Below are positions 27,670-36,746 of a DNA stretch of 64,000 nt, piece by piece. The stretch is from assembly GCF_000275865.1 (NCBI RefSeq), contig NZ_CM001555.1, positions 434,001 to 498,000 on the forward strand, read 5' to 3'. The position numbers and the translations under genes were made by a program. The notes under the pieces were generated by a model. It was not told the DNA's origin and ran no database searches. It worked only from the letters and a program-made list of their open reading frames with translations. The first letter of the stretch is position 1. Each line of letters starts with the position of its first letter. Source of the stretch: Methanofollis liminatans DSM 4140 (lineage in GTDB: Archaea > Halobacteriota > Methanomicrobia > Methanomicrobiales > Methanofollaceae).

Positions 27670-27880
27670 GAATACATCGCCCCGCCCTGCGGCCGCTCAG
27701 TTCCCGGCCGTACGGGCGCTCATTCTTCTTGGGTATTTGTGCCGGTGATCATAAATACTTCTCGCCGGACGCGTTCCCGATGCGCCGGGTTTTTTTTGCG
27801 TCTCCCTGGCGCTTCGGGTATCGCTGCTATCTGCTATCGGATATTCGGGTTAATATGTTGGTTTTCAAAGGCAAATGAGA

Positions 27881-27927
27881 ATACTTTTATCTTCGTGCGA
27901 TAACTACTCTCTCTGAGGTGAAATGCC
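27881..27927 (+). promoter_or_regulatory. mer promoter and RBS
   Basis: TATA-like ATACTTTTATC (27881-27891), about 25 bases before the predicted start near 27912. The Shine-Dalgarno GAGGTG (27915-27920) sits seven bases before the TTG start codon. The rest of the 27670-27880 gap contains no gene. A run of eight T at about 27789-27796 lies after a GC-rich stretch. Confidence 0.55.
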
Positions 27928-28917
27928 TTGAGTTATGGAATTGAATTTGTGCCAGGCAACATTAATGTAAAGCAGGTTGTAAAATACGTCAAACTCGCGG
28001 AGTCCAAGGACATCGACTACGCGTGGATCACCAACCACTACAACAACCGACACTGCTACCCGACCCTCGCCATGATCGCAGCGAACACCGACTCGATCAA
28101 GATGGGCCCGGGCATCATGAACACGTTCACCGACACCCCGGCGGCCATCGCTTCCTTCATGTGCACGCTGAACGAGATCTCCGACGGACGCGCCGTGCTC
28201 GGCATCGGTCCCGGCGACCTTTCGACTCTGCCGAAGCTCGCGATCCAGGGCGCGAAGCCCGTCGCCCGCCTGAAGGAAGGCGTCATCCAGTTCCGCCGCC
28301 TCTGCGCAGGCGAAGAGATCAAGAAGACCGGCGAGATGGAGTTCTTCGACTACGACGGTGCGAAGCTCACCGGCGTCACCCTGCCCGGTAAGAAGGGCAT
28401 CCCCGTCTATATCGGCGCCCAGGGCCCCAAGATGCTCGAGCTCGCCGGTGAGATCGGCGATGGCTCCCTGATCAACGCCTCGAACCCGAAGGACTTCGAG
28501 ATCGCCATTCCCATGATCAAGAAGGCTGAGGAAGCTGCAGGCAAGAAGGGACACGATGTCGGTGCCTACACCGCCATGTCCATCGACCAGAGCGAGAAGA
28601 AGGCCCGCAACGCTGCAAAGATCGTCGCCGCCTTCATCGCCGCCGGTTCCCCGCCCGCGCTGCTCCAGCGCCACGGCCTTGACGAGGGCAACGTCGCCAA
28701 GATCAAGGACGCCCTTGCCCGCTTCGACTTCAAGGCTGTCGGCGGCCTCGTCGGCGACGCCGAGATCGACGCCTTCACCATCGCCGGTACCCCGGACATG
28801 GTCAGGCAGAAGTGCGAGGACCTCAAGGCAGCCGGTGTCACCCAGATCATCTTCGGCTCCCCGCTGGGCCCGGACATGACCAACTCGATCCGCCTGCTCG
28901 GCAAATACGTCGTCTGA
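27928..28917 (+). CDS. mer: F420-dependent 5,10-methylene-tetrahydromethanopterin reductase
   Basis: Reduces methylene-H4MPT to methyl-H4MPT with F420H2 in methanogenesis from CO2. The 329-residue protein is a luciferase-like TIM barrel. It starts SYGIEFVPGNINVKQVVKYV, includes YAWITNHYNNRHCYPTLAMI and GPGIMNTFTDTPAAIASFMC, and has PVYIGAQGPKMLELAGEIGD around residue 155, all typical of Mer. The start codon is TTG: the preceding in-frame bases offer no ATG, the nearby ATG is in another frame and hits a stop at once, and a good Shine-Dalgarno precedes the TTG. Codon use is strongly C-biased, consistent with high expression. Confidence 0.96.
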   Translation: MSYGIEFVPGNINVKQVVKYVKLAESKDIDYAWITNHYNNRHCYPTLAMIAANTDSIKMGPGIMNTFTDTPAAIASFMCTLNEISDGRAVLGIGPGDLSTLPKLAIQGAKPVARLKEGVIQFRRLCAGEEIKKTGEMEFFDYDGAKLTGVTLPGKKGIPVYIGAQGPKMLELAGEIGDGSLINASNPKDFEIAIPMIKKAEEAAGKKGHDVGAYTAMSIDQSEKKARNAAKIVAAFIAAGSPPALLQRHGLDEGNVAKIKDALARFDFKAVGGLVGDAEIDAFTIAGTPDMVRQKCEDLKAAGVTQIIFGSPLGPDMTNSIRLLGKYVV

Positions 28918-29022
28918 AGGGACTGAATCTTCCCTTCACCCGTTTTTTCAGGAGGATCCATTTCCATCCTCCTTCCGGGTGCATTTATCTGTCCCGGCGT
29001 CCCAGACCTTCTTTGAGAGGGT

Positions 29023-29955
29023 ATGTTTTCCGTCGACCATTACGCTGACGGCCGGATCGAGGTCAGACGGGAGGCGCTGACCGGTATTGCCGCACGGATC
29101 AGTCCTGAAAGGATACAGCGCGGGATCAGCCCCCCCTATGTGGCGGCGCCCGACGAATCCTGCCCCTTCTGCCCGGGCCGCCTGGAGGCAGAAACGCCCG
29201 CATTCGCGGACGGGACCCGCATCCGCCGCGGCGAGAGCGTCACGTTCCCGAACCTCTTTCCTTTTGCCGCCTGGCACACCGTGACCGTGATCACGCGCGC
29301 GCATAGCGTCGAGCGTTTCACGGTGGACCAGCTTGCAGACGCCCTCTCCGGCCTTGCCTCGTCTCTTGAGGGACAGGCGGACTACACCTCGATGAACTGG
29401 AACTTTCTTCCCTCGGCCGGGGCGAGCATCGTCCACCCCCACATGCAGGGGATCGCCGACCCGGCGCCGACGGCTCTGCAGGGCCGCTACATCCGGGCGT
29501 CGGCGGCCTACCGGCAGGAGTGCGGCCGGCGCTACTGGGACGACCTGGTGGACCGGGATTCCGCCTCAGATCGTTTCCTCTTTGAAGACGTCATCCCGTG
29601 GTTTGCAAGCCCGGTGCCGGTCGGTGAGCGCGAGGTCCGCGGTGTCCTGCCCGTTACGACGGTGGGGGAGGTCGGCCCCTGCACGAGGCCCCTTGCCCGC
29701 GGCATCCTCAGGGTGATCGAGTGCTATCGTTCCCTGGGCACCCGGGCCTTCAATATGGCCGTCTATTTCGGGAAAAAATCCGATGAAGAATCTTTTTCCG
29801 CGTTCTGCTCGATCATCGCCAGGATCAACCCGAACCCGGCCTCGATGACCGACTCCGCCTTCATGGAGCGCCTCCACTGCGAGCCGGTGGTGATGACCCT
29901 GCCCGAGGAGTTCGGGCGGTATTTCAGGGGCGAGGCTGAGTCGGGCCGGTTCTGA
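29023..29955 (+). CDS. GalT-like nucleotidyltransferase (galactose-1-phosphate uridylyltransferase, HIT superfamily)
   Basis: 310-residue member of the histidine-triad superfamily that transfers nucleotidyl groups onto sugar-1-phosphates. The active-site motif HPHMQ is at residues 138-142. An SCPFCPG motif at 46-52 offers the two N-terminal Cys ligands of the structural zinc in GalT. Residues such as FPNLFPFAAWH (76-86) match the family core. Length fits archaeal GalT-like proteins. The gene stands alone between mer and the convergent mtd, and the sugar substrate cannot be told. The 29956-30191 gap shows no gene. Confidence 0.85.
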   Translation: MFSVDHYADGRIEVRREALTGIAARISPERIQRGISPPYVAAPDESCPFCPGRLEAETPAFADGTRIRRGESVTFPNLFPFAAWHTVTVITRAHSVERFTVDQLADALSGLASSLEGQADYTSMNWNFLPSAGASIVHPHMQGIADPAPTALQGRYIRASAAYRQECGRRYWDDLVDRDSASDRFLFEDVIPWFASPVPVGEREVRGVLPVTTVGEVGPCTRPLARGILRVIECYRSLGTRAFNMAVYFGKKSDEESFSAFCSIIARINPNPASMTDSAFMERLHCEPVVMTLPEEFGRYFRGEAESGRF

Positions 29956-30191
29956 CCGGTACCTGTGGTTCAAAAAACTGGCTCTTCTCCATTTCGGGGT
30001 GGATCATCCCGGCCTGATCCTCTTACCTGCCCCTCCGGGTTTCACTCCTGCCTGTGGGCGTGCCCCCCCGCTGCCCGCCGCACTATCTATTGCCTGAGAG
30101 ATCCTCGGCCTTGATGTGCCTGCGCAAAGTCGGGCGAAGGTATCGGGTTGTCTTCAAGAGTGGAAATTCGGAAAAAAAGGTGAATTTGGGT

Positions 30192-31034
30192 TTACTCGGG
30201 CTTGGAGATGAGTGCCGTCTTGGAGACGATGACGCCATCCTTCTTGTGGGGCTTGCGGATGACGGCGTCGCCGGCCTTCTCGATCTCGCGGGCTTCGTCG
30301 CAGAGCACTGAGGCCTGGCGCATCATTTCGTGGGCAGAGCAGACGATCGGGATGTACTTCTCCCACTCCTTCGTCATGAAGCAGCCCTTCACGTTGACGC
30401 CGGCGACCGCCGAGGCGATCTCGTAGGCGGCGCGTGCCTTTGCAAGGGCGTACGGGTTCGAGAACTCGCCCTCGACCGCCTTGTCGGAGGTCATGACGAC
30501 CTTCGGGAGGACGAGGTCCGCACCCTTCTTGCCTGCCTTGACCTGGTCGATGACCTTGTCAAGTTCGAACTGGAGCTTGCGGAATGCGCCGGTCAGGGCA
30601 AGGACCTTGACCAGGTTGCCGTTGTAGTCGGCCATCTCGATGGGGTCGAGGAACTCGCGGCGGGCGCCGATCATCGAGTCGGCCTTCATGATGATGTAGC
30701 CGAAGGTGCTCGCCTTGAGGGCGTCGAACTGCTCCTTCTTCGTGGTGATGTCGTCGGTGATCACGACGACCGGGATGCCGGCCTTGGCCAGTTCCTCACG
30801 CGCGCCGGTCGGTCCGGGCAGAACGCCGTTCGGAGAGACGACAACGCAGAAGTCTGGGCCCCATGCCTTCATGTTGGTGACGACGCGGTCGATGTCCTCG
30901 GGCTGCAGTTTCGTGCCGGACGTGGCCATAAAGGTCTGCATGTCTTCGCGGTCCGCACGCTCGTCGAGGAGCAGCTCAGCCATGACGCCGCTCGCAATGT
31001 TGCCGAGTTTGGCAATTCCTACTTTAACTACCAT
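30192..31034 (-). CDS. mtd: F420-dependent methylene-tetrahydromethanopterin dehydrogenase
   Basis: Oxidoreductase that interconverts methenyl- and methylene-H4MPT with F420, one step before Mer in CO2-based methanogenesis. The 280 residues match Mtd throughout: start [39 protein letters not shown] around residues 62-80, and [19 protein letters not shown] around 112-130. A Shine-Dalgarno GAGGTG lies before the ATG, with the TATA box CTTTATATC on the minus strand (31083-31091). A perfect 14-bp palindrome covers the predicted start site. It is divergent from tfx. Confidence 0.96.
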   Translation of the reverse strand: MVVKVGIAKLGNIASGVMAELLLDERADREDMQTFMATSGTKLQPEDIDRVVTNMKAWGPDFCVVVSPNGVLPGPTGAREELAKAGIPVVVITDDITTKKEQFDALKASTFGYIIMKADSMIGARREFLDPIEMADYNGNLVKVLALTGAFRKLQFELDKVIDQVKAGKKGADLVLPKVVMTSDKAVEGEFSNPYALAKARAAYEIASAVAGVNVKGCFMTKEWEKYIPIVCSAHEMMRQASVLCDEAREIEKAGDAVIRKPHKKDGVIVSKTALISKPE

Positions 31035-31097
31035 CTATACACCTCTCAAATTTGAGAACAGACATACTATAAGCGAAATCTGATATAAAGATTGTGA
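31035..31097 (-). promoter_or_regulatory. mtd promoter with 14-bp palindrome
   Basis: The perfect palindrome TCTCAAATTTGAGA lies at 31044-31057, about 10 bases upstream of the mtd ATG, and its last bases form part of the Shine-Dalgarno. The minus-strand TATA box (CTTTATATC, 31083-31091) predicts a transcription start within or next to the palindrome. This is a typical place for a repressor operator. Confidence 0.55.
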
Positions 31098-31170
31098 ATC
31101 CACGCCAGATCCGGTTTCCTCATGGGTTAAATAAAAGTGTTTAAGTGACATGAGGTTCATTGATATTCAT

Positions 31171-31575
31171 ATGAAGCAGGGGCTTCTCACCGACAGACAG
31201 AAGGAGGTGCTCAGGTACCGGAAGACCGGGCTGACGCAGCAGCAGGTGGCAGATATCATCGGCACCTCCAAGGCAAATGTCTGCACCATCGAGAAGGCAG
31301 CGTACGAGAATATCGAGAGGGCGAAAGAAACGCTCGAATTCCTTTACACTCTGGACTCGGATCACCTCTGCACGATCAAGGCCGGGACCGATCTCTTCGA
31401 CGCCTCGTCAACGATCTTCGAGGAAGCGGAAAAACTCGGGATCAAGGTAAAGTACAACACCATCGAACTGATCAACCGCATCCACGACTCGAACCCCGGC
31501 CGTTTCAGGGCGCGCTATGTCCGTGAAGACGTCGAGGTCTATATCAATAAAGAGGGCGACCTCTTTTTTGGCTGA
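31171..31575 (+). CDS. tfx: Tfx family DNA-binding transcriptional regulator
   Basis: 134-residue helix-turn-helix regulator related to Tfx, which binds the fmdECB promoter in Methanothermobacter. The N-terminal HTH reads LTDRQKEVLRYRKTGLTQQQ and VADIIGTSKANVCTIEKAAY, and the rest forms the ligand or dimer domain typical of Tfx. A TATA-like TTAAATAAAAG at about 31126-31136 predicts a transcription start near 31157, which favours the ATG at 31171 (MKQGLLTDRQ) over the ATG at 31150. Its position divergent from mtd suggests control of a methanogenesis gene, which is an inference. Confidence 0.85.
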   Translation: MKQGLLTDRQKEVLRYRKTGLTQQQVADIIGTSKANVCTIEKAAYENIERAKETLEFLYTLDSDHLCTIKAGTDLFDASSTIFEEAEKLGIKVKYNTIELINRIHDSNPGRFRARYVREDVEVYINKEGDLFFG

Positions 31576-31616
31576 TGGTTCTCTTTTCTCCCGGCCTTTC
31601 CGGTGCATACGGGAAG

Positions 31617-32187
31617 GTTTATATTCGTTTCTGAAGAATAATTAAAGAACCGGAGACGATGGTATCCTGTACAACCGGACACAGAACAATGGCCGTATGG
31701 TGGTATGACGGCCATTCTGTAACCGTTTGACGGATAAACCGGTCTGTTCCCCAGGCGGGGGGCAGGCTGTGATGCCCCGGCTGCCCCTTATGGGGGCACA
31801 ACCGAGAAGGACTCTAATCCAGTCCCAAGGAGCTGACAGACGCTGGATCTGATCCGTGTAATGGGCCTCCGCCCGTGCAGGCGAGCCCGGCCGGCCCCGT
31901 GCCGGCATGCACAACGATCAGGATCTCTTCGCGAGACGAGGTATTCCGGTGCACACCGGAATGATCTCCATGACATGGAGACCGCGACCCACGGCACATC
32001 ACTCCCGACACCACCGCAGCAGGACTCCAGATGATCTGCTGCGCGGAAGAAGCGTGCCCGTTCGATCTGTCCGGACCCCGGTAACGGGGCGAGGAGTGGG
32101 CCGGTCCCCGTTCGCAAGTGTTTGCGCAATCCTGAGCAGGAAACCTGGGATTCTCGGAGAGAACCAAAGCAGAGGATTGATAGGAAC
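31617..32187 (+). ncRNA. Structured leader of about 540 nt ahead of the ribosomal operon (candidate new RNA element)
   Basis: The TATA box TTTATATT (31618-31625) predicts a transcript from about 31648 to the L3 ATG at 32188. I find no plausible protein in it. It is packed with perfect or near-perfect hairpins: ATGGCCGT/ACGGCCAT at 31689-31715, ATTCCGGT/ACCGGAAT at 31943-31962, TCTCCA/TGGAGA at 31965-31981, CGCAGCAG/CTGCTGCG at 32015-32043, CCCCG-GTAA-CGGGG at 32076-32089 and CGCAA/TTGCG at 32113-32126. At 31759-31798, copies of GGGGCA and TGCCCC could form mutually exclusive pairs. I searched by eye for SRP RNA and RNase P RNA signatures and did not find them. Confidence 0.5.
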
Positions 32188-33201
32188 ATGGCGAATATAC
32201 ACAGGCCACGCAGGGGTTCCCTCGCATACAGCCCGAGAAAACGGGCGAAGAGCCAGGTACCGAAGTACCAGTCCTGGCCGGAGCATAAGGGCGAGCCCGT
32301 GCTCCAGGGTATTGCAGGCTATAAGGTAGGGATGACGCACGTCATCATGGTGGACGACCACAAGAGCAGCCCGACCGAGGGGCGCGAGATCATGGTGCCG
32401 GTCACCGTCGTCGAGGTCCCGAAGATGCGGGTCGCCGCTGTGCGCGCCTACGTCACCGACTCCTACGGGCGTCACCCGCTGACCGAGGTCTGGGCCGAAG
32501 AACTCGACCCGCTGCTTGCAAAGAGGGTCACCCTGCCGAAAGAGCACGACCGCGAGGCCGTCCTCGGAGAGATCAGGGAGCGCCTCGCCGCAGGCCAGGT
32601 CAGCGACATCGTTGCGCTGGTCTACACCCAGCCGGCCGCCACGACCGGTGTCCCCAAGAAGGTGCCCGAGCTGATGGAGACCAGGATCGACGGCACTTCA
32701 ATCGAAGGCTGTTTTGACCTTGCCACCTCGCTCCTCGGCAAAGAGATCGACCCGCTCTCCCTCGTGTCAGAGGGCCAGTACGTCGATGTCACGGCCATCA
32801 CCAAGGGCAAGGGCACCCAGGGCGCAGTCAAGCGCTGGGGTATCCAGGTCAGGAAGAGAAAGCACTCCCGCGGCGGCAAAAAGCGTCACATCGGCAACCT
32901 CGGCCCCTGGAACCCGCACCACGTCAGGTGGCAGGTCCCGCAGATGGGTCAGCTGGGCTACCAGCAGAGGACCGAGTTCAACAAGCGGATCCTCAAGGTC
33001 GGCACCGACGGCCCTGCCATCGTGCCCGAAGGCGGTTTCCTCCACTACGGCATCGTGCGGAACTCCTATATCATGATCAAGGGTTCCATTCCCGGACCGG
33101 CAAAGCGGCTCATCCGTATCCGCCCGGCGATCAGACAGGGCGAGCACGCCATCAGGGCGCCCGCCGTGAACTATGTCAGCCTGGAAAGCAAGCAGGGGTG
33201 A
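32188..33201 (+). CDS. rpl3: Ribosomal protein L3 (uL3)
   Basis: 337-residue archaeal/eukaryal-type uL3 of the large subunit, first gene of the ribosomal operon. It starts [20 protein letters not shown], with [16 protein letters not shown] near residue 45, and includes [14 protein letters not shown] and [15 protein letters not shown] in the core that contacts 23S rRNA. An in-frame ATG-less upstream extension to 32122 is rejected because family members begin at this methionine. Expression presumably depends on the long structured leader just upstream. Confidence 0.96.
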   Translation: MANIHRPRRGSLAYSPRKRAKSQVPKYQSWPEHKGEPVLQGIAGYKVGMTHVIMVDDHKSSPTEGREIMVPVTVVEVPKMRVAAVRAYVTDSYGRHPLTEVWAEELDPLLAKRVTLPKEHDREAVLGEIRERLAAGQVSDIVALVYTQPAATTGVPKKVPELMETRIDGTSIEGCFDLATSLLGKEIDPLSLVSEGQYVDVTAITKGKGTQGAVKRWGIQVRKRKHSRGGKKRHIGNLGPWNPHHVRWQVPQMGQLGYQQRTEFNKRILKVGTDGPAIVPEGGFLHYGIVRNSYIMIKGSIPGPAKRLIRIRPAIRQGEHAIRAPAVNYVSLESKQG

Positions 33202-33207
33202 TCAGGA

Positions 33208-33948
33208 ATGAAAGCAAATGTCAGATCAATCGACGGATCGGTCGTACGCGAGATGGAGCTTCCGTCAGTCTTTGAAGAACTCTATCGCCCTGACCTGATC
33301 AAGAAGGCCGTCCTCTCCATTCAGAGCACCCGGCTCCAGCCCCACGGCGCGCACCCGTTTGCAGGCATCAGAAGCTCGGCAGTCGGCTGGGGGTCAGGCC
33401 GCGGTGCATCGCACGTCCCCCGTCTGAAGAACGGGTCGAGAGCTGCAAAGGTTCCGCAGGCCAAAGGCGGTCGTGAAGCGCACCCGCCAGTCACGGCAAA
33501 GATCCTCGTCAAGAAGATCAACAAGCAGGAAAAATGGGCTGCTCTGCGTTCGGCCATCGCCGCAACCGCAGTATCCGAACTCGTCGCCGCCCGCGGTCAC
33601 CGCTTCGAGGGTGAAGTGCCCCTCGTCGTCGACGAATCGTTCGAAACCCTCGGAAAGACGACCGACGTGATCAACGCTCTCACCGCCCTTGGCGTCTATG
33701 CAGATGTCGAGCGTGCAAAAGAGAGCAAGAAGGTCAGGGCAGGCCGTGGCAAGATGCGTGGCCGCCGGTACAAGCAGCGCAAGAGCCTTCTGATCGTCAC
33801 CGGCGACGAGCCGCTCCGTGCAGCCCGCAACCTCGCCGGCATCGACGCGGTCAGCATCTTTGACCTCGACACCGAGATGCTTGCGCCGGGCACGCACGCC
33901 GGCAGGCTGACGCTCTGGACAGAAAGCGCCCTCAAGAGGATGGAGTGA
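33208..33948 (+). CDS. rpl4: Ribosomal protein L4 (uL4)
   Basis: 246-residue archaeal uL4 that lines the exit tunnel. The tunnel loop is recognisable in RSSAVGWGSGRGASHVPRLK near residues 55-74. The later KMRGRRYKQRKSLLIV and DLDTEMLAPGTHAGRLTLWT are typical of archaeal L4. It lies six bases after L3. In bacteria L4 autoregulates the S10 operon; whether this archaeal protein recognises the leader upstream of L3 is not known. Confidence 0.96.
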   Translation: MKANVRSIDGSVVREMELPSVFEELYRPDLIKKAVLSIQSTRLQPHGAHPFAGIRSSAVGWGSGRGASHVPRLKNGSRAAKVPQAKGGREAHPPVTAKILVKKINKQEKWAALRSAIAATAVSELVAARGHRFEGEVPLVVDESFETLGKTTDVINALTALGVYADVERAKESKKVRAGRGKMRGRRYKQRKSLLIVTGDEPLRAARNLAGIDAVSIFDLDTEMLAPGTHAGRLTLWTESALKRME

Positions 33949-33953
33949 TATCG

Positions 33954-34202
33954 ATGGTGCTCAGGCATCCGTATGTGACGGAAAAAGCGATGATGATGCT
34001 CGAGAACGAGAACAAGGTTCAGGTTCTCGTGCAGAAGTCTGCCTCCAAGGACGAGATCAGGCGCGAGATCGAGAAGACCTTCGACCAGAAGGTGGCATCG
34101 GTGCGGACCATGATGACGATGAAGGGCCAGAAAAAGGCAGTCGTCAGCTTTGAAAATGAGAAGGCCGCCGAGGAGATCCTCAGTCGGCTCGGTGTCATGT
34201 AA
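33954..34202 (+). CDS. rpl23: Ribosomal protein L23 (uL23)
   Basis: 82-residue uL23 located at the tunnel exit, docking site for SRP. The sequence MVLRHPYVTEKAMMMLENEN and KVASVRTMMTMKGQKKAVV are canonical. Start at 33954 is preferred to the in-frame ATG at 33945, which overlaps the L4 end, because the GGAG of the L4 3' end then lies at a normal distance. Confidence 0.94.
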   Translation: MVLRHPYVTEKAMMMLENENKVQVLVQKSASKDEIRREIEKTFDQKVASVRTMMTMKGQKKAVVSFENEKAAEEILSRLGVM

Positions 34203-34214
34203 GGTGGTGAAGAG

Positions 34215-34931
34215 ATGGGACATAGAATTATCAGCCAGAATCGTGGGCGGGGCGGCCCGACCTATCGGTCACCATCCCACAAATATAAAGCCGAGCTGAA
34301 GCACGTCTGCAAGAATAACGAGGACCTCGTCGGCCGTATCATCGATATCGAGCACGACCCGGCGCGCCACGCGCCGATCGCGCGCGTCGAGTTCGACGGC
34401 GGCAGGAAAGAGTACGTCCTGGTGACCGAAGGCATGGGCATCGGCGACGAGGTCGCCTGGGGTGCCGCGGCTTCTGTCCGGAACGGCAACACCCTGCTCC
34501 TGCGCGACGTCCCGATCGGGGCATACGTCTGCAACATCGAATCACGGCCCAACGACGGCGGCAAGTTCGTCCGCGCCAGCGGCGTTCAGGCGATGATCGT
34601 CGGCAAAAACGCCGGCAAGGTAGCAATCCAGATGCCCAGCGGCAAGCAGAAGTGGTTCAACGAGATGTGCCTGGCCACGATCGGCATTGTCGCCGGTGGC
34701 GGACGCGGCGAGAAGCCGTTTGTCAAGGCCGGCAACAAATACCATAAGATGAAGTCGCAGGCCCAGAAGTGGCCCAGATCGTCCGGTCTGAAGATGAACG
34801 TCATCGACCACCCGTTCGGTGGCGGTGGCCACCAGCACTGTGGAAGGCCCAAGACGGTCGCTCGCGGCACGTCGCCAGGTCGTAAGGTCGGGTCTATCGC
34901 TGCCCGCAGGACTGGCAGAACAAAGAAGTGA
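34215..34931 (+). CDS. rpl2: Ribosomal protein L2 (uL2)
   Basis: 238-residue uL2, essential for the peptidyl-transferase centre. It begins MGHRIISQNRGRGGPTYRSP and carries the conserved C-terminal NVIDHPFGGGGHQHCGRP, whose His region lies at the catalytic centre. Shine-Dalgarno AGGTGGTGA precedes the ATG. The Gly/His-rich finger is intact, so the gene looks functional. Confidence 0.97.
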   Translation: MGHRIISQNRGRGGPTYRSPSHKYKAELKHVCKNNEDLVGRIIDIEHDPARHAPIARVEFDGGRKEYVLVTEGMGIGDEVAWGAAASVRNGNTLLLRDVPIGAYVCNIESRPNDGGKFVRASGVQAMIVGKNAGKVAIQMPSGKQKWFNEMCLATIGIVAGGGRGEKPFVKAGNKYHKMKSQAQKWPRSSGLKMNVIDHPFGGGGHQHCGRPKTVARGTSPGRKVGSIAARRTGRTKK

Positions 34932-34943
34932 GGAGGGGATTGA

Positions 34944-35357
34944 ATGGCAAAGAAAACGCAGAAGCGGTTACCGCGGCGACGTGAGGAGTTCACCTACCGC
35001 GGCTACAGGATTGAGGACCTCCAGCAGATGGGAGCGAGCGAGCTCGTCTCCCTGATGCCGGCCCGGGCGCGCCGCAAGGTCACCCGCGGGCTGTCGAGAG
35101 ATCATGAGAACTTCCTTGCAAAGGTGCGCACCGGCGACGAAGCCGTCCGGACCCACCTGCGCGACATGATCATCATGCCCGAGATGGTCGGCAAGACGGT
35201 TGAGATCCACAACGGCAAGGAATTTGTCGCCGTAGAACTTCAGCCCGAGTCGGTCTTCCACTACCTGGGCGAGTTCGCCCTGACCAGAAGGAGAGTCTCC
35301 CACGGAACGGCCGGTATCGGTGCGACCAGATCCTCCAAGTACGTACCCCTGAAGTGA
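34944..35357 (+). CDS. rps19: Ribosomal protein S19 (uS19)
   Basis: 137-residue archaeal uS19 of the small-subunit head. The C-terminal block [20 protein letters not shown], then [20 protein letters not shown] and RSSKYVPLK, is diagnostic. The N-terminal part has the archaeal/eukaryal extension ([20 protein letters not shown]). Shine-Dalgarno GAGGGG lies upstream. The stop overlaps the L22 start in a TGATG arrangement. Confidence 0.96.
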   Translation: MAKKTQKRLPRRREEFTYRGYRIEDLQQMGASELVSLMPARARRKVTRGLSRDHENFLAKVRTGDEAVRTHLRDMIIMPEMVGKTVEIHNGKEFVAVELQPESVFHYLGEFALTRRRVSHGTAGIGATRSSKYVPLK

Positions 35358-35824
35358 TGGCAATGGCAAGGACTGGATATTCACTGCAGATCGAGGGGGA
35401 GAACCTCGCTCGCGCCAAGGCGAACGAGCTCTCCGTTTCCCCGAAGCACTCCATTGAGATTGCCCACTTTATCAGGGGCATGAAAGCCGACGCCGCCCTC
35501 GCATATCTCGAGGACGTCGTCGCGAAGAAGAAGGCGATCCCGTTCAAGCGGTTCAACAGGGACGTAGCCCACAAGAGAGGGCTCGTCGGCTGGGACGCCG
35601 GCAGATACCCGGTAAAGGCATCAGGCGAGTTTATCACCCTGATCAACCAGGCGAAGAAGAACGCCGAGTACAGCGGCCTTGACGCCGAGAACCTCGTCAT
35701 CGTCCACGCCGCCGCCAACCGCGGCCGTGCCGGGCGCGGCGTCTTCCCGCGTGCGATGGGACGCGCCACCCCGAAACGGCGCGAGACCGTGAACATCGAG
35801 CTGATCCTCCGGGAGGTGGAGTAA
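35357..35824 (+). CDS. rpl22: Ribosomal protein L22 (uL22)
   Basis: 155-residue archaeal uL22, whose long beta hairpin lines the exit tunnel. Recognisable parts are [20 protein letters not shown] near the start and [20 protein letters not shown] near residue 115, followed by [18 protein letters not shown]. The ATG at 35357 overlaps the S19 stop. A second ATG two codons later (35363) is an equally possible start. Confidence 0.95.
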   Translation: MAMARTGYSLQIEGENLARAKANELSVSPKHSIEIAHFIRGMKADAALAYLEDVVAKKKAIPFKRFNRDVAHKRGLVGWDAGRYPVKASGEFITLINQAKKNAEYSGLDAENLVIVHAAANRGRAGRGVFPRAMGRATPKRRETVNIELILREVE

Positions 35825-35825
35825 G

Positions 35826-36536
35826 ATGGCAATTGAGCGTAAATTCGTCAGTGAAGGCGTCACCAGGGTCAGGGTCGAGGAATACCTCTCCCGGGAACTC
35901 AAGCGCGCCGGCTACGGCGGCATGGACATCGTCCGCACGCCGATGGGCACCCAGGTGACGATCTTCGCCGAGAAGCCCGGTATCGTCATCGGGAAAGGCG
36001 GCAAGCTCGTCAGGCAGCTCACCCAGGACCTCTCGACCAACTTCAACCTCGAATCCCCGCAGGTTGAGGTTCAGCAGGTCGCGAACCCGAGCGTGAACGC
36101 CCAGATCATGGCCGAACGCCTTGCCACCGCCCTTGAGCGCGGCTGGTACTTCAGAAAGGCCGGGCAGAGCACGATGCGGCGCGTCATGGAATCGGGCGCA
36201 CTCGGCTGCGAGATTGTGCTCTCAGGCAAACTGACCGGGGCAAGGTCCCGCGTCCAGAAGTTCCTTGAGGGATATGTCAAGCACTGCGGCGAACCGAGCA
36301 TCACGATCGTCGAGAAGGGCTATGCCATTGCCATCAAGAAACTCGGCATCATCGGCGTCCAGGTGAAGATCATACCGGGCGACGCAAAACTCCCCGACCG
36401 CTTCGAAGTTCTTCCGCCCAAGCCGTATTCGGCGGAAACGGTTGAAGAGTCCACCAATATCGGCGACGACGTCGATGCCGAACTCGCAGAGTTTGAGGAC
36501 AAGGTCCCTGAGACCCTGATCGAGGGGGAGCAGTAA
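35826..36536 (+). CDS. rps3: Ribosomal protein S3 (uS3)
   Basis: 236-residue uS3 with a type II KH domain (GIVIGKGGKLVRQLTQDL near residues 53-70) at the mRNA entry side, and the archaeal C-terminal domain (GVQVKIIPGDAKLPDRFEVL). It ends in an acidic tail (DVDAELAEFEDKVPETLIEG), common in archaeal S3. The stop codon is immediately followed by the L29 start. Confidence 0.96.
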   Translation: MAIERKFVSEGVTRVRVEEYLSRELKRAGYGGMDIVRTPMGTQVTIFAEKPGIVIGKGGKLVRQLTQDLSTNFNLESPQVEVQQVANPSVNAQIMAERLATALERGWYFRKAGQSTMRRVMESGALGCEIVLSGKLTGARSRVQKFLEGYVKHCGEPSITIVEKGYAIAIKKLGIIGVQVKIIPGDAKLPDRFEVLPPKPYSAETVEESTNIGDDVDAELAEFEDKVPETLIEGEQ

Positions 36537-36746
36537 ATGGCAATCTTCAGAGCGCACGAAGTCCGCCAGCTCAGCGACGTTGAGCTTGGGGAACAGCTCC
36601 AGAAACTGAAGCTCGACCTGATGCAGTCGCGCGGCAAGGTCAGCGCCGGCGGTGCCCCGGAGAACCCCGGGCATATCCGCGTGGTGCGCAGGACAATCGC
36701 CCGGATCATCACCGAGCAGAACGCGCGGAGGACCAAACAGGCATGA
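36537..36746 (+). CDS. rpl29: Ribosomal protein L29 (uL29)
   Basis: 69-residue helical uL29 near the tunnel exit. It contains LSDVELGEQLQKLKLDLMQS and VVRRTIARIITEQNARR, both standard. The ATG directly follows the S3 stop with no gap, and its end overlaps rnp1 by four bases. The sui1-like gene found at this place in some archaea is absent here. Confidence 0.94.
   Translation: MAIFRAHEVRQLSDVELGEQLQKLKLDLMQSRGKVSAGGAPENPGHIRVVRRTIARIITEQNARRTKQA

Noticed and set aside
31648-32187. SRP (7S) RNA or RNase P RNA in the L3 leader
   Set aside because: The helix 8 motif of SRP RNA and the GAGGAAAGTCC-type core of RNase P RNA are not seen; the hairpins do not follow either known layout.
31907-32329. 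Possible protein reading frame across the leader and the start of L3
   Set aside because: It overlaps the hairpins and the L3 N-terminus in another frame, has no Shine-Dalgarno, and its Arg/Pro/His-rich composition is typical of a shadow frame in GC-rich DNA.
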